From: Chitinophagaceae bacterium
GTDB taxonomy: Bacteria > Bacteroidota > Bacteroidia > Chitinophagales > Chitinophagaceae
Direction: 5' to 3'
Length of the DNA stretch: 62,974 bases
Assembly (NCBI GenBank): GCA_013696395.1
Contig: JACCYQ010000067.1
Location: 1 to 62,974 of the forward strand
Shown: piece by piece, positions 27,435 to 35,851 of the stretch
Numbering within the stretch: position 1 is the stretch's first letter
Layout of the letters: the number at the start of each line of letters is the position of its first letter
Position numbers and translations under genes: made by a program
The notes under the pieces: generated by a model
Told to the model about the DNA's origin: nothing
Databases searched by the model: none
What the model saw: the letters and a program-made list of their open reading frames with translations, nothing else

Positions 27435-28796
27435 TTATTTTCCCATTGCTTGTATAACATCGTATTTGGTAACGATATGAAAAGTTCCGGCTTCATCTTT
27501 TGCTAAAACTGCACCGTTTTCTCTATTAATTAATGTACTTAATTTCTCAACTGGTGTTTCAAAATCAACCAATGGAAATGGGGGTTCTAAAAGCTCTTGA
27601 ACAGTTGCATTTTTAATATCCGGATTGGTAAAAATTTTCTTAAACAAACCACTTTCACTGATCGCTCCAACCGGGCCATTGCCATTCATTACTGGTATAT
27701 GTTCAATGTCATATTTCTTCATCAGTTCAACGGTATCTGCTATTGTATCTGTAGGCTCCGCGGTGATTAATTTTGTTGCATTACCACGGCTGCTGACAAT
27801 ATCTTTAAATGTTTTTACATCCAGAAATCCGCGTTCAATCATCCATTGATCATTGTAAATTTTTCCAACATACCTGCTACCATGATCATGAAATATGCAA
27901 ACAACCAGGTCATCTTTTTTCAACCGCTCTTTTAGTTGCATCAATCCCTGTACACAGCTGCCAGCACTATAACCGCAAAAAATTCCTTCTTCTTTTGCCA
28001 GTCTCCGTGCCATTACTGCACCATCTTTATCAGTTACCTGTTCAAAATGATCTATAACACTCATGTCATAGTTATCAGGAACAAAATCTTCCCCGAAACC
28101 TTCCGAAATATAAGGATGAACTTCTTTCATATCTACCTCTCCGGTGCGATAATATTTGGTAAGCAGTGAGCCATAAACATCAATGGCCCAAATTTGTATG
28201 TCGGGGTTTTTTTCTTTTAAATACATAGCTGTACCTGTTATCGTACCACCCGTACCTGCAGTTACTACCAGGTGTGTAATTTTTCCATCCGTTTGATTCC
28301 AAATTTCAGGACCTGTAGTTTCATAATGAGCAAGCCTGTTTGCCAGGTTATCATACTGGTTACAAAAAAAAGAGTTTGGTGTTTCTTTCTGCAAGCGGGC
28401 GGCAACTGAATAATAACTCGTCGGATCTTCAGGATCAACATTAGTTGGACATACGATTACTTCTGCTCCAACAGCTTTTAAAATATCCGCTTTTTCTTTG
28501 GATTGTTTATCTGTGGTGGCAAATATGCATTTGTAACCTTTTACTACGGCTGCAAGAGCTAAACCCATACCTGTATTACCCGAAGTACATTCAATGATGG
28601 TGCCGCCTGGTTTTAGCTTCCCTTCCTTTTCAGCTACTTCAATCATTTTTACAGCCATGCGGTCCTTGATTGAATTGCCAGGATTGAAATAGTCAACTTT
28701 GGCAGCTACTAAACAAGGCAAATTTTTAGTGATTTTATTTAATCTGATAAGTGGTGTATTCCCTATAGTTTCAAGGATGTTATTCTTTATATCCAT
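27435..28796 (-). CDS. Cystathionine beta-synthase with C-terminal CBS domain pair
   Basis: The 453-residue protein has a fold-type II PLP domain: the Schiff-base lysine is Lys44 in NSIKDRMA, and TSGNTG at 71-76 is the phosphate/substrate loop. GTGGTITGTA near 180 is the second phosphate cup. Two CBS motifs occupy about 335-453. This layout matches cystathionine beta-synthase, which condenses homocysteine and serine, rather than cysteine synthase, which lacks CBS domains. There is no N-terminal heme-binding extension. A relative that uses O-acetylserine cannot be excluded. Its -7 box is at 28814-28821. Confidence 0.87.
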   Translation of the reverse strand: MDIKNNILETIGNTPLIRLNKITKNLPCLVAAKVDYFNPGNSIKDRMAVKMIEVAEKEGKLKPGGTIIECTSGNTGMGLALAAVVKGYKCIFATTDKQSKEKADILKAVGAEVIVCPTNVDPEDPTSYYSVAARLQKETPNSFFCNQYDNLANRLAHYETTGPEIWNQTDGKITHLVVTAGTGGTITGTAMYLKEKNPDIQIWAIDVYGSLLTKYYRTGEVDMKEVHPYISEGFGEDFVPDNYDMSVIDHFEQVTDKDGAVMARRLAKEEGIFCGYSAGSCVQGLMQLKERLKKDDLVVCIFHDHGSRYVGKIYNDQWMIERGFLDVKTFKDIVSSRGNATKLITAEPTDTIADTVELMKKYDIEHIPVMNGNGPVGAISESGLFKKIFTNPDIKNATVQELLEPPFPLVDFETPVEKLSTLINRENGAVLAKDEAGTFHIVTKYDVIQAMGK

Positions 28797-28813
28797 ATTA
28801 TTATAATTATGCG

Positions 28814-28821
28814 CAAAGGTA
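28814..28821 (-). promoter_or_regulatory. Candidate -7 box (TACCTTTG) of the cystathionine beta-synthase gene
   Basis: On the minus strand TACCTTTG matches TAnnTTTG, 18 bases before the start codon. Confidence 0.5.
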
Positions 28822-28892
28822 CATTTTTGCCATGAGCTGTATATACCTGATAAAGTAAAAATGAATGGGAGTTTTTAATGAAAAAACATTGT

Positions 28893-28930
28893 AAAAAAAA
28901 ACGCAAAGATGGAATCAACCACTTTGCGTT
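28893..28930 (-). terminator. Rho-independent terminator of the sigma/anti-sigma operon
   Basis: Stem AACGCAAAG / CTTTGCGTT (9 bp) with a 13-base loop, followed on the minus strand by eight T residues. It lies 20 bases after the putative anti-sigma gene. Confidence 0.8.
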
Positions 28931-28950
28931 CAATAAAAAATTATTGCTGA

Positions 28951-29475
28951 TCAGGTTTGCGGATAAAGTTTCTTTCTTTTATTGGCCAGTACCCGGTCAA
29001 TCAACATTAATCCAAGTACCACATTGATCATCATGAATACATTTATATAGGTATTGTTAAATAACGCACTGTAATCAACATTCCGGATATTAAAGGGTAA
29101 TGAACTGGTGTTTGAACTGGTGGTCCAGTCTATTTGACCGAAACCATAGACCAGGAAACCAACGATAAGTACCATAAAGAAAATACCAATACCCCAAATA
29201 ATCCGGTGATTAATATATGAACTTGCTGCAGGTGCTATATGTAAACGCCCTATTTCTTCCATCACATTTTTAGAAAAACGCATGGAAGGTTCTTCAAGCT
29301 CTGTGGTATGGATTAATTGATTTATTTCCAACAGCTCATTGTATTTTCTCCTCCACGTATGGTTTTCTTCAACGAGCTTTTTAATTACCGGGAGATCATC
29401 CTGATTACTAAACCCATCGATATACTCCCACAACCTTTCTTCCATGTGCTCATTGCTGAAATGTTCGGTATTCAT
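28951..29475 (-). CDS. Putative membrane anti-sigma factor
   Basis: The 174-residue protein has an acidic, helical N-terminal cytosolic region (about 1-85) resembling the N-terminal part of membrane anti-sigma factors (EERLWEYIDGFSN, then ENHTWRRKYNELLEINQLIH). A helix follows at about 90-113, a short extracytoplasmic loop, and a second helix at about 140-162. No HxxxCxxC zinc motif is present. It starts 13 bases after the ECF sigma gene, the normal order for sigma/anti-sigma pairs. It probably holds the sigma factor until a signal arrives; this is inferred from context. Confidence 0.65.
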   Translation of the reverse strand: MNTEHFSNEHMEERLWEYIDGFSNQDDLPVIKKLVEENHTWRRKYNELLEINQLIHTTELEEPSMRFSKNVMEEIGRLHIAPAASSYINHRIIWGIGIFFMVLIVGFLVYGFGQIDWTTSSNTSSLPFNIRNVDYSALFNNTYINVFMMINVVLGLMLIDRVLANKRKKLYPQT

Positions 29476-29488
29476 GATTATTTATTTA

Positions 29489-30070
29489 TTAGTAAATATC
29501 TTTTACTTCTTCACTAAAATGAATTTGCATTTTTTCTTTTAATCTCGCTCTTGCCCGGTGTAACCGGACCTTTACTGTGTTGGTTTCAAGTCCTAATATT
29601 TTGGCTATCTCTTCCAGGTTTTGTTCTGCTTTATAAAATAAGGTTATAACCTGCGCATCATCTGGTGATAATAGATTTATAGCCTTATTCACCATTGTAA
29701 TTTTCGATTTCTGCTCAACCTGGTTTGCACTGAATCCTGATACCTGACTATCGGCTAACTCATAAGTTCTTTCATCATCTAATGAATGTACTTCCATCTT
29801 CTTTTTTCTTAAAAAGGTTATTGAAGTAGTATATACAACAGTATATAACCAGGTGCTGAACTTCGAAGTTCCTTTAAAATCGGCCAAAGAACGATAAACC
29901 TTTACAAATATATCCTGTGCCACTTCCTCAGCATCTTCACGGCTTTTAATAAAGCGTAAAGTCAATGTAAAAACATAATTCTTATACCGTTCCACCAGTT
30001 CTCCATAAGCTTGTTGCTCACCTTTTAAGACCCTGCTAATGATCTCCATATCTGTGGATCCTGTCGACAT
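29489..30070 (-). CDS. ECF-type RNA polymerase sigma factor
   Basis: The 193-residue protein has sigma region 2 (VERYKNYVFTLTLRF through DAEEVAQDIFVKVYRSL, then KFSTWLYTVVYT, about 24-85) and region 4 (LSPDDAQVITLFYKAEQNLEEIAKILGL through TVKVRLHRARARLKE, about 130-183). There is no region 1 or 3, so it is a group 4 (ECF) sigma factor. The putative anti-sigma gene follows at once. The DUF6249 gene diverges upstream, so this may be a local regulated set. The signal it answers cannot be read. Confidence 0.92.
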   Translation of the reverse strand: MSTGSTDMEIISRVLKGEQQAYGELVERYKNYVFTLTLRFIKSREDAEEVAQDIFVKVYRSLADFKGTSKFSTWLYTVVYTTSITFLRKKKMEVHSLDDERTYELADSQVSGFSANQVEQKSKITMVNKAINLLSPDDAQVITLFYKAEQNLEEIAKILGLETNTVKVRLHRARARLKEKMQIHFSEEVKDIY

Positions 30071-30345
30071 GCAATTAGTTAGACCGGTTTTTATTCATCC
30101 GGGTTACATACAAAGGAAATTAATTTCCGGATTTATTGTATATCTATCTTATATTTTATTATGATCCATGAACAAATCAGGATAAATAACAGACTATTAA
30201 AATAAAATGAATTTTCTGTAACCTGCCCATAAAGCCTGTAGTCTTAATTGTAATCACGGTTTGAAAGTTTTGAAAAATAACCTGGCTTATCCCAGATGTA
30301 AAACAATAAAACCTGAAATTCTTTTAAACATTTAAATATACTGTT

Positions 30346-30693
30346 ATGAACGGCGCAGAATTATTAGTTCCCATCCTGGTTCCTTTAGGTGCATTTGCTA
30401 TGATATTTGGAATCGTTTACCTCAGAACCCGGGAAAACATGGCAATGTTGGAAAGAGGGAAAGACCCACGCAGTCCTCGTCCTTACCGGAACCTGAAAAA
30501 TGGCTTATTATTCATGGGTGCAGGTGTTGGGTTACTCTTTGCTTACTTAATTGATGTTTTTACGATTCCCGAAAGAATAGAACCAGCCCCACTTTATTTT
30601 GCATTGATTGGAATTGGCGGTGGCATCGGCTTATTGCTTTCTTACCAGATTGAAAAAAAGGAAGTATTTGAAAAAGATCGGGATGTTATGTAA
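30346..30693 (+). CDS. DUF6249-type small membrane protein
   Basis: The 115-residue protein has an N-terminal membrane helix (about 7-25), a basic loop with ERGKDPRSPRPYR near 37-49, and two further helices at about 54-70 and 83-99. The layout matches the DUF6249 family. These genes often occur near ECF sigma factors in Bacteroidota, as here, where it diverges from the sigma gene across 275 bases. Function unknown. A strong terminator follows. Confidence 0.72.
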   Translation: MNGAELLVPILVPLGAFAMIFGIVYLRTRENMAMLERGKDPRSPRPYRNLKNGLLFMGAGVGLLFAYLIDVFTIPERIEPAPLYFALIGIGGGIGLLLSYQIEKKEVFEKDRDVM

Positions 30694-30737
30694 ATAAAGA
30701 AGTAAAATTATTAACCCTTTTAACCAAACCATTCTGG

Positions 30738-30764
30738 GCAATAGCGATAGCTATTGCTTTTTTA
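30738..30764 (+). terminator. Rho-independent terminator of the DUF6249 gene
   Basis: Perfect 8-bp stem GCAATAGC / GCTATTGC with loop GATA, followed by six T residues on the plus strand. It overlaps the stop codon of the converging S41 protease gene. Confidence 0.85.
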
Positions 30765-32354
30765 TTTGGATAAAATATTTATGGCTTTCTGAATAGTAGG
30801 ATCATTAGCATTTAATACTTCATAAAAGCCCTGGTTACGCCATCTAAACCTGGCCAGATATGCTTTTAAACGTTGTTCTATGGCAAACCTGTCAGCTACA
30901 GGAATATTATCCAGGTTAATAGAATCTTTTTTGGCAAACTGCACCAGTTCTTTCCAGGCATCATCGATATTATCAAATCTCCTGACAAAATCAGCAGGAG
31001 AAGTGTATTGAGCAAAAAAAGGCAGGCGTTGACTGTAATATTGGTAAACAAAATTATTGAAGGTTCCATCCAGGTAAAGTTTGGTTACGTTGGTTTGTAA
31101 TCTGCTTGTATCTATAGGTACAAATAGATCTGGCATAATTCCCCCACCGCCATATACTTTTTTACCTTTTTTGGTAATATAAGTTTGACCCTGGATAAAC
31201 CTGTTTGAATCTGGTGAAAGCATTTGCCCGCTTGAATACCTTTCGAAAAGTTCGTCCATATAAACTTCTTTACCATTTTGATAGGAACGTTGTATACTGC
31301 GACCCAGCGGCGTATAATAACGAGCCACTGTTAATCTTATGGCCGACCCATCACTTAAAGGATATTGTTCCTGCACAAGTCCTTTGCCAAAACTGCGGCG
31401 TCCCACAATAGTAGCCCGATCCCAATCCTGTAATGCGCCTGCCAATACCTCAGAAGCACTGGCAGCTAATTCGTCTATCAGCAAAACCAATTCTCCCTGT
31501 TCAAATAAACCATCCCGCCTTGCCTTATATTCCCGGCGTTTTACGTTTTCTCCTTCTGTGTAAACAATTAATTTATCCTCATCTAGAAAATCATCAGCAA
31601 TATCGATTGCCTCAATCAATAATCCACCGCCGTTACCACGAAGATCCAGGATAAGCTTTTTTAAGCCTTTTGCTTGTAGTTCTTCTAAGGAACTACTAAA
31701 CTCTTCATGCGTAGTTTCTGAAAATTTATTAAGTTTTATATAACCGGTTACCGCATCAATCATATAGGCAGCATCAAGAGATGGTAATGGAATGCGACCT
31801 CGGGTTATTGAAACATTTTTCAATTGGTTCTGCCGGGAGATAACAAGGTTGACTGAAGATCCATTATCACCCCGAATTAATTTTTTTACCTGATCGCTAC
31901 CCAATTGGCGATTAGTTATCAGGGAATCACCCACTTTTAAAATCCGGTCACCCACTTGCAGCCCTGCCTTATCGCTGGGTCCATCGGGTACAACATACAA
32001 TACGTTGACGGTGTCATGAAAAATATTGAATTCAATACCGATACCCTCAAAATTGCCAATAATGTCCTCATTGGCCTCACTCAGGTTCAAAGCCGGGATG
32101 TATACTGAATGTGGATCAAGCTCACTCATCATCTCCTGCATGGCGCCTGCCTGCAATGAATCTAAATGTACTTTGTCAACATATTTTAAATTTATGAGGT
32201 CAAGTGCTTCCTGCAAAGCTGTATTTCTTTCTTTTTTGAAAAAACTGGCCGGGGAGCCGGTTTGCTGATGTAACCGAAATCCATAAAACATACCCGCAAT
32301 CATCACTAATGAAAATATCAATGGGAGCCAAACCTGTAATTTTCTGTTATTCAT
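30762..32354 (-). CDS. S41 family C-terminal processing peptidase
   Basis: The 530-residue protein has an N-terminal membrane anchor (about 7-26), a PDZ domain at about 95-175 (GIGIEFNI, VVPDGPSDKAGLQVGD), and a tail-specific protease core. The catalytic pair is Ser299 in DELAASASE and Lys324 in RRSFGKG, 25 residues apart as in CtpA/Prc. These enzymes cleave the C-terminus of periplasmic or lipoprotein substrates, usually recognising it through the PDZ domain. The C-terminal extension of about 120 residues is helical. It stands alone between the DUF6249 gene and a divergent kinase gene. Confidence 0.88.
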   Translation of the reverse strand: MNNRKLQVWLPLIFSLVMIAGMFYGFRLHQQTGSPASFFKKERNTALQEALDLINLKYVDKVHLDSLQAGAMQEMMSELDPHSVYIPALNLSEANEDIIGNFEGIGIEFNIFHDTVNVLYVVPDGPSDKAGLQVGDRILKVGDSLITNRQLGSDQVKKLIRGDNGSSVNLVISRQNQLKNVSITRGRIPLPSLDAAYMIDAVTGYIKLNKFSETTHEEFSSSLEELQAKGLKKLILDLRGNGGGLLIEAIDIADDFLDEDKLIVYTEGENVKRREYKARRDGLFEQGELVLLIDELAASASEVLAGALQDWDRATIVGRRSFGKGLVQEQYPLSDGSAIRLTVARYYTPLGRSIQRSYQNGKEVYMDELFERYSSGQMLSPDSNRFIQGQTYITKKGKKVYGGGGIMPDLFVPIDTSRLQTNVTKLYLDGTFNNFVYQYYSQRLPFFAQYTSPADFVRRFDNIDDAWKELVQFAKKDSINLDNIPVADRFAIEQRLKAYLARFRWRNQGFYEVLNANDPTIQKAINILSK

Positions 32355-32563
32355 TAATTTTAAGTAGACTTTTTAGCTTTTAAGTTGCGGTTGTTTAACG
32401 TATAGCTTGGCATGTTCTTATATCTTCGCCAACATTTAAATACAACCAAACAAAAATCGGCTTTTGTTTTGTTAATTTAGTTGCAAAATAAACGTTTTGT
32501 AAAGATTGGAGTGAAAGCGACTTATAATACAACAATATTTTAATTTACTCATATTCGATTTGC

Positions 32564-33406
32564 ATGTCAAAAATAAAACTGATCGCTGATAGTGGCGCTA
32601 CAAAAGCTGAATGGTGTCTTGTCAATAAAAATAAAATACAAACCATTTTTACCCAGGGCATAAGCCCTTATTTTTTAAATACCCAACAAATAATAGAACT
32701 GTTGGAAAAAGAATTAATACCTAAAATTTCACCATTATCAATAAATGAAATTCATTATTATGGTACGGGATGTGCAAATCCTGCCAATGCCAAATCCATA
32801 AAAAAAGCATTAAAATGGATATTTAAAGACGCGTTGGTAATAGTGAATCATGATTTGATGGCAGCCGCCCGGTCTCTGTGCCAAAAGGAAAAAGGTATAG
32901 CATGCATTCTGGGAACAGGCTCCAACTCCTGCTATTACAATGGAACCCGGATTGTTAAGAATAGCCCCGGACTTGGGTATGTCCTTGGGGACGAAGCCAG
33001 TGGAGCTTACCTGGGTAAAAAGGTGATTCAGCATTATTTATACAAAACATTTGATGATGACCTTTTAGCCAGGTTTGATGCAAAATATGTTACCAATGCC
33101 GCAGAAATATTGGAAAATGTATACAAAAAGCCGTTACCCAACCGATACCTGGCATCCTTCACCATGTTTTTGGCCGATAACCGGGGTCATTATATGATTG
33201 AAAATATTATAGAAGATGGCTTAAATGATTTTTTCTTTACTCATTTGTGTAAATATAAAGAAGCATGGAATTTACCCATTAATTTTGTAGGCAGTGTAGC
33301 CTACGGATTTAAGGATGTTTTAAACCAGCTTTGCCATTCATACGAATTTGAATTAGGCATTGTTTTAAAAAATCCCATGCAGGGTTTAGTGGAATTTCAC
33401 AGATAA
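32564..33406 (+). CDS. N-acetylglucosamine/N-acetylmuramic acid kinase-type protein (BadF/ASKHA fold)
   Basis: The 280-residue protein has the ASKHA ATPase fold: IADSGATKAEWCL at 7-19 is the phosphate-1 loop, ACILGTGSNSCYYNG near 112 the phosphate-2 loop, and VLGDEASGAYLGK near 142 a conserved sugar-kinase segment. This is the N-acetylglucosamine kinase group. murQ follows 35 bases later, so the pair fits recycling of cell-wall aminosugars. The kinase would make the 6-phosphate that MurQ uses, so it may phosphorylate MurNAc as well as or instead of GlcNAc. That substrate choice is inferred from position. Confidence 0.82.
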   Translation: MSKIKLIADSGATKAEWCLVNKNKIQTIFTQGISPYFLNTQQIIELLEKELIPKISPLSINEIHYYGTGCANPANAKSIKKALKWIFKDALVIVNHDLMAAARSLCQKEKGIACILGTGSNSCYYNGTRIVKNSPGLGYVLGDEASGAYLGKKVIQHYLYKTFDDDLLARFDAKYVTNAAEILENVYKKPLPNRYLASFTMFLADNRGHYMIENIIEDGLNDFFFTHLCKYKEAWNLPINFVGSVAYGFKDVLNQLCHSYEFELGIVLKNPMQGLVEFHR

Positions 33407-33441
33407 ATAAGGACTAAAATTACGCGATAAAGAACCGGAAT

Positions 33442-34257
33442 ATGTCATTTGAAAGAATTACGGAACAGGCCAGTCACTATCGGCATTTGGAAAAAATGCC
33501 GATAGAAGAATTACTCATTAACATAAACAAAGAAGATGCTTCAGTTCCTGCGGCAATAGCTAAGGTGATTCCCGAAATTGAAAAGCTGGTATCAGCTATC
33601 ACAGATAAAATGCTAGCTGGGGGACGTTTATTTTATATAGGTGCGGGTACAAGTGGCCGCATTGGCGTGGTGGATGCAAGTGAATGCCCGCCAACTTACG
33701 GCGTTCCATATGGTTTAGTAATAGCTGTAATTGCCGGAGGTGAAAAAGCAATTACCCAGGCCGTTGAATTTGCAGAAGATAATAGGGTTGAAGGATGGAA
33801 AGATCTTCAGCTACACCATATTAACGACAAGGATGTGGTGATCGGGATTGCCGCCAGTGGTACTACACCTTATGTTATAGGTGCTTTGGAAGAATGCCGG
33901 AAACATGGCATAACTACTGGTTCTATAACCAATAATCCAGGTTCTACATTAACCCAGGTAGCTGATTTTCCCGTAGCCATTGAGGTGGGTCCTGAATTTG
34001 TAACGGGCAGTACCCGTATGAAGAGTGGCACTTCACAAAAGCTGGTGCTGAATATGATATCCACGGCAGTAATGATCCAGTTGGGAAGAGTGGAAGATAA
34101 TAAAATGGTGAACATGCAATTGACAAACGAAAAGCTGGTTGACAGAGGTACCAAAATGGTAATGGAAAAAACAGGAATTGATGATTATGATAAGGCAAAA
34201 GAATTGCTTTTAAAGAATGGTAGCGTTAAAAAAGCTATTGATAATTTGAATGGTTAA
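33442..34257 (+). CDS. murQ: N-acetylmuramic acid 6-phosphate etherase
   Basis: The 271-residue protein has the SIS sugar-isomerase fold with MurQ features: FYIGAGTSGRIGVVDASECPPT near 71-92, AIAGGEKA-type loop, and TGSTRMKSGTSQKLVLNM near 189-206. It is shorter than the 298 residues of E. coli MurQ, mainly at the ends. It breaks the lactyl ether of MurNAc-6-phosphate to give GlcNAc-6-phosphate and D-lactate. The preceding kinase gene would supply the substrate, making a two-gene peptidoglycan recycling operon. Confidence 0.93.
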   Translation: MSFERITEQASHYRHLEKMPIEELLININKEDASVPAAIAKVIPEIEKLVSAITDKMLAGGRLFYIGAGTSGRIGVVDASECPPTYGVPYGLVIAVIAGGEKAITQAVEFAEDNRVEGWKDLQLHHINDKDVVIGIAASGTTPYVIGALEECRKHGITTGSITNNPGSTLTQVADFPVAIEVGPEFVTGSTRMKSGTSQKLVLNMISTAVMIQLGRVEDNKMVNMQLTNEKLVDRGTKMVMEKTGIDDYDKAKELLLKNGSVKKAIDNLNG

Positions 34258-34316
34258 CAAAGAACAACCATAATTGGAACCATTTCAAATTTCAAGAAAA
34301 TTTTTAAACATCAACC

Positions 34317-34883
34317 ATGCACGAAATTGAACCCTTTTACAACTGGAGGCATATTTATATCAGTGAAGAAGATGACCGATCCCCATTTTACGGCCGCGAC
34401 TATTCTGAGTTCGAATATACAAACCAGGTATACAACTACTTCATACATCCGCAGTGGGATGAGTTTGGTTCCCGCACCCTTTACCTGAAAGTTTTATTAG
34501 CCGATTATGAAGAGCAATATGCAATTATTGAAATGATAGGTGAGTGGAACGATGCTATAGAAAATGACATCATGTGGTTAAAAAGAGATGTGATAGATGT
34601 TTTTATGCAACAGAAAATATTCAAATTCATTCTCATTGGCGAAAATGTGCTGAATTATCACAGTGGTGATAAAGATTATTATGAAGAGTGGTACGAAGAA
34701 GTATCCGAAGAAAATGGTTGGATAGTAAGCATCAACATGCCAGAGCAAACGCAATACGATTTTAAATTAGCAAAATTAAATTACTATATAGAGTTGATGC
34801 AAATTGAAAATTGGCGGATTTATAAACCTTTTCATCTTTTTAAAAAAATTGATAACGAACTTCAGTCAAGACTAACGCTATAA
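34317..34883 (+). CDS. Conserved protein of unknown function
   Basis: The 188-residue acidic cytoplasmic protein has many Tyr and Trp residues (FYNWRHIYISEEDDRSPFYG at the N-terminus) and no signal peptide or membrane helix. I do not recognise a family or catalytic motif. It lies 59 bases after murQ and may be in the same transcript. Protein-like composition and clean frame make it a real gene. Confidence 0.6.
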   Translation: MHEIEPFYNWRHIYISEEDDRSPFYGRDYSEFEYTNQVYNYFIHPQWDEFGSRTLYLKVLLADYEEQYAIIEMIGEWNDAIENDIMWLKRDVIDVFMQQKIFKFILIGENVLNYHSGDKDYYEEWYEEVSEENGWIVSINMPEQTQYDFKLAKLNYYIELMQIENWRIYKPFHLFKKIDNELQSRLTL

Positions 34884-34956
34884 CCTTTTTACATATAACA
34901 GTAAGGTTCATTTTATTGTTATCAAAAAATTTCAAACTTATTTGCCTTTCCCGTGT

Positions 34957-34964
34957 TATTTTTG
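34957..34964 (+). promoter_or_regulatory. Candidate -7 box (TATTTTTG) of the succinate dehydrogenase operon
   Basis: TATTTTTG matches TAnnTTTG and lies 73 bases before sdhC. A TTTG at 34941-34944 is present, but its spacing of 12 bases is shorter than the usual 17-23. Confidence 0.45.
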
Positions 34965-35037
34965 CGGAAATCTACTGGCTGCTTTATCCAAAAAAATGAC
35001 AGGTCGCCTGCAGCCGTGACCGATTAATTGTTATCAT

Positions 35038-35739
35038 ATGAAGTGGTCCGAATTCTTTACATCTTCCATAGGCAAGAAATTAGTTATGGCTTTGACCGGT
35101 CTTTTTTTAATTAGTTTTTTGGTTATTCATGCCGGGTTAAATGCTACCATCTGGGCAAATGATGGTGGTGAAATGTTTAATTTCTCCGCCCATTTTATGG
35201 GTTCTATGATCGTTATCCGTATTATGGAAATAGTGCTGTTCATCTTTTTTATCATCCATATTATACAGGGTTATGTACTGGAATCAAAAAATCTTAGCCG
35301 CAGAGGAAAGGGTTATAAAATAAATCTGGCTAACAGGGGAAGTAAATGGTATAGTCGTACGATGGGTTTACTGGGAACTTTACTGCTGTTATTTTTAGTG
35401 ATGCATCTTTATCATTTTTGGACACCCAGCCGTCTGGGTGGCATTGGAGATATTCAACCATTAAATGAAGTGGATTATGATGGTAAAGGTTATCATAATT
35501 TATTTGAGGAAATGGTGCGTATTTTTCAGAATCCTCTTGTAGTAATATTGTACGTTGTGGGTTGCATTTCATTGGCTTATCACTTAATGCATGGATTTCA
35601 AAGTACATTCAGAACATTGGGAGTACATAATAAAAGATATTTAAGTGGACTGATCATAGTTGGATATGCTTTCGCTATAATCATATCCGCTGTATTTGCC
35701 ATGATGCCCATTTCTATGTATTTGGGTTGGGTAAAATAA
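35038..35739 (+). CDS. sdhC: Succinate dehydrogenase cytochrome b subunit
   Basis: The 233-residue protein has five hydrophobic helices with histidines in or next to them, for example LVIHAGLNATIWAN, FFIIHIIQGY, LVMHLYHFW, and AYHLMHGFQ. This five-helix single anchor is the cytochrome b558-type subunit of class B succinate:quinone oxidoreductase, with two hemes. It anchors SdhA and SdhB to the inner membrane and passes electrons to menaquinone. It is the first gene of the sdhC-sdhA-sdhB operon. Confidence 0.9.
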   Translation: MKWSEFFTSSIGKKLVMALTGLFLISFLVIHAGLNATIWANDGGEMFNFSAHFMGSMIVIRIMEIVLFIFFIIHIIQGYVLESKNLSRRGKGYKINLANRGSKWYSRTMGLLGTLLLLFLVMHLYHFWTPSRLGGIGDIQPLNEVDYDGKGYHNLFEEMVRIFQNPLVVILYVVGCISLAYHLMHGFQSTFRTLGVHNKRYLSGLIIVGYAFAIIISAVFAMMPISMYLGWVK

Positions 35740-35851
35740 AATTACCTGGATGTTGCCTGCAATTAAATATTAATCTTAGGGCTATAAGTGAAAAATAGTT
35801 TAGGGCGAAAATTTCTTTTCAATTTATACAATTCAAATATTCAAACTGAAT

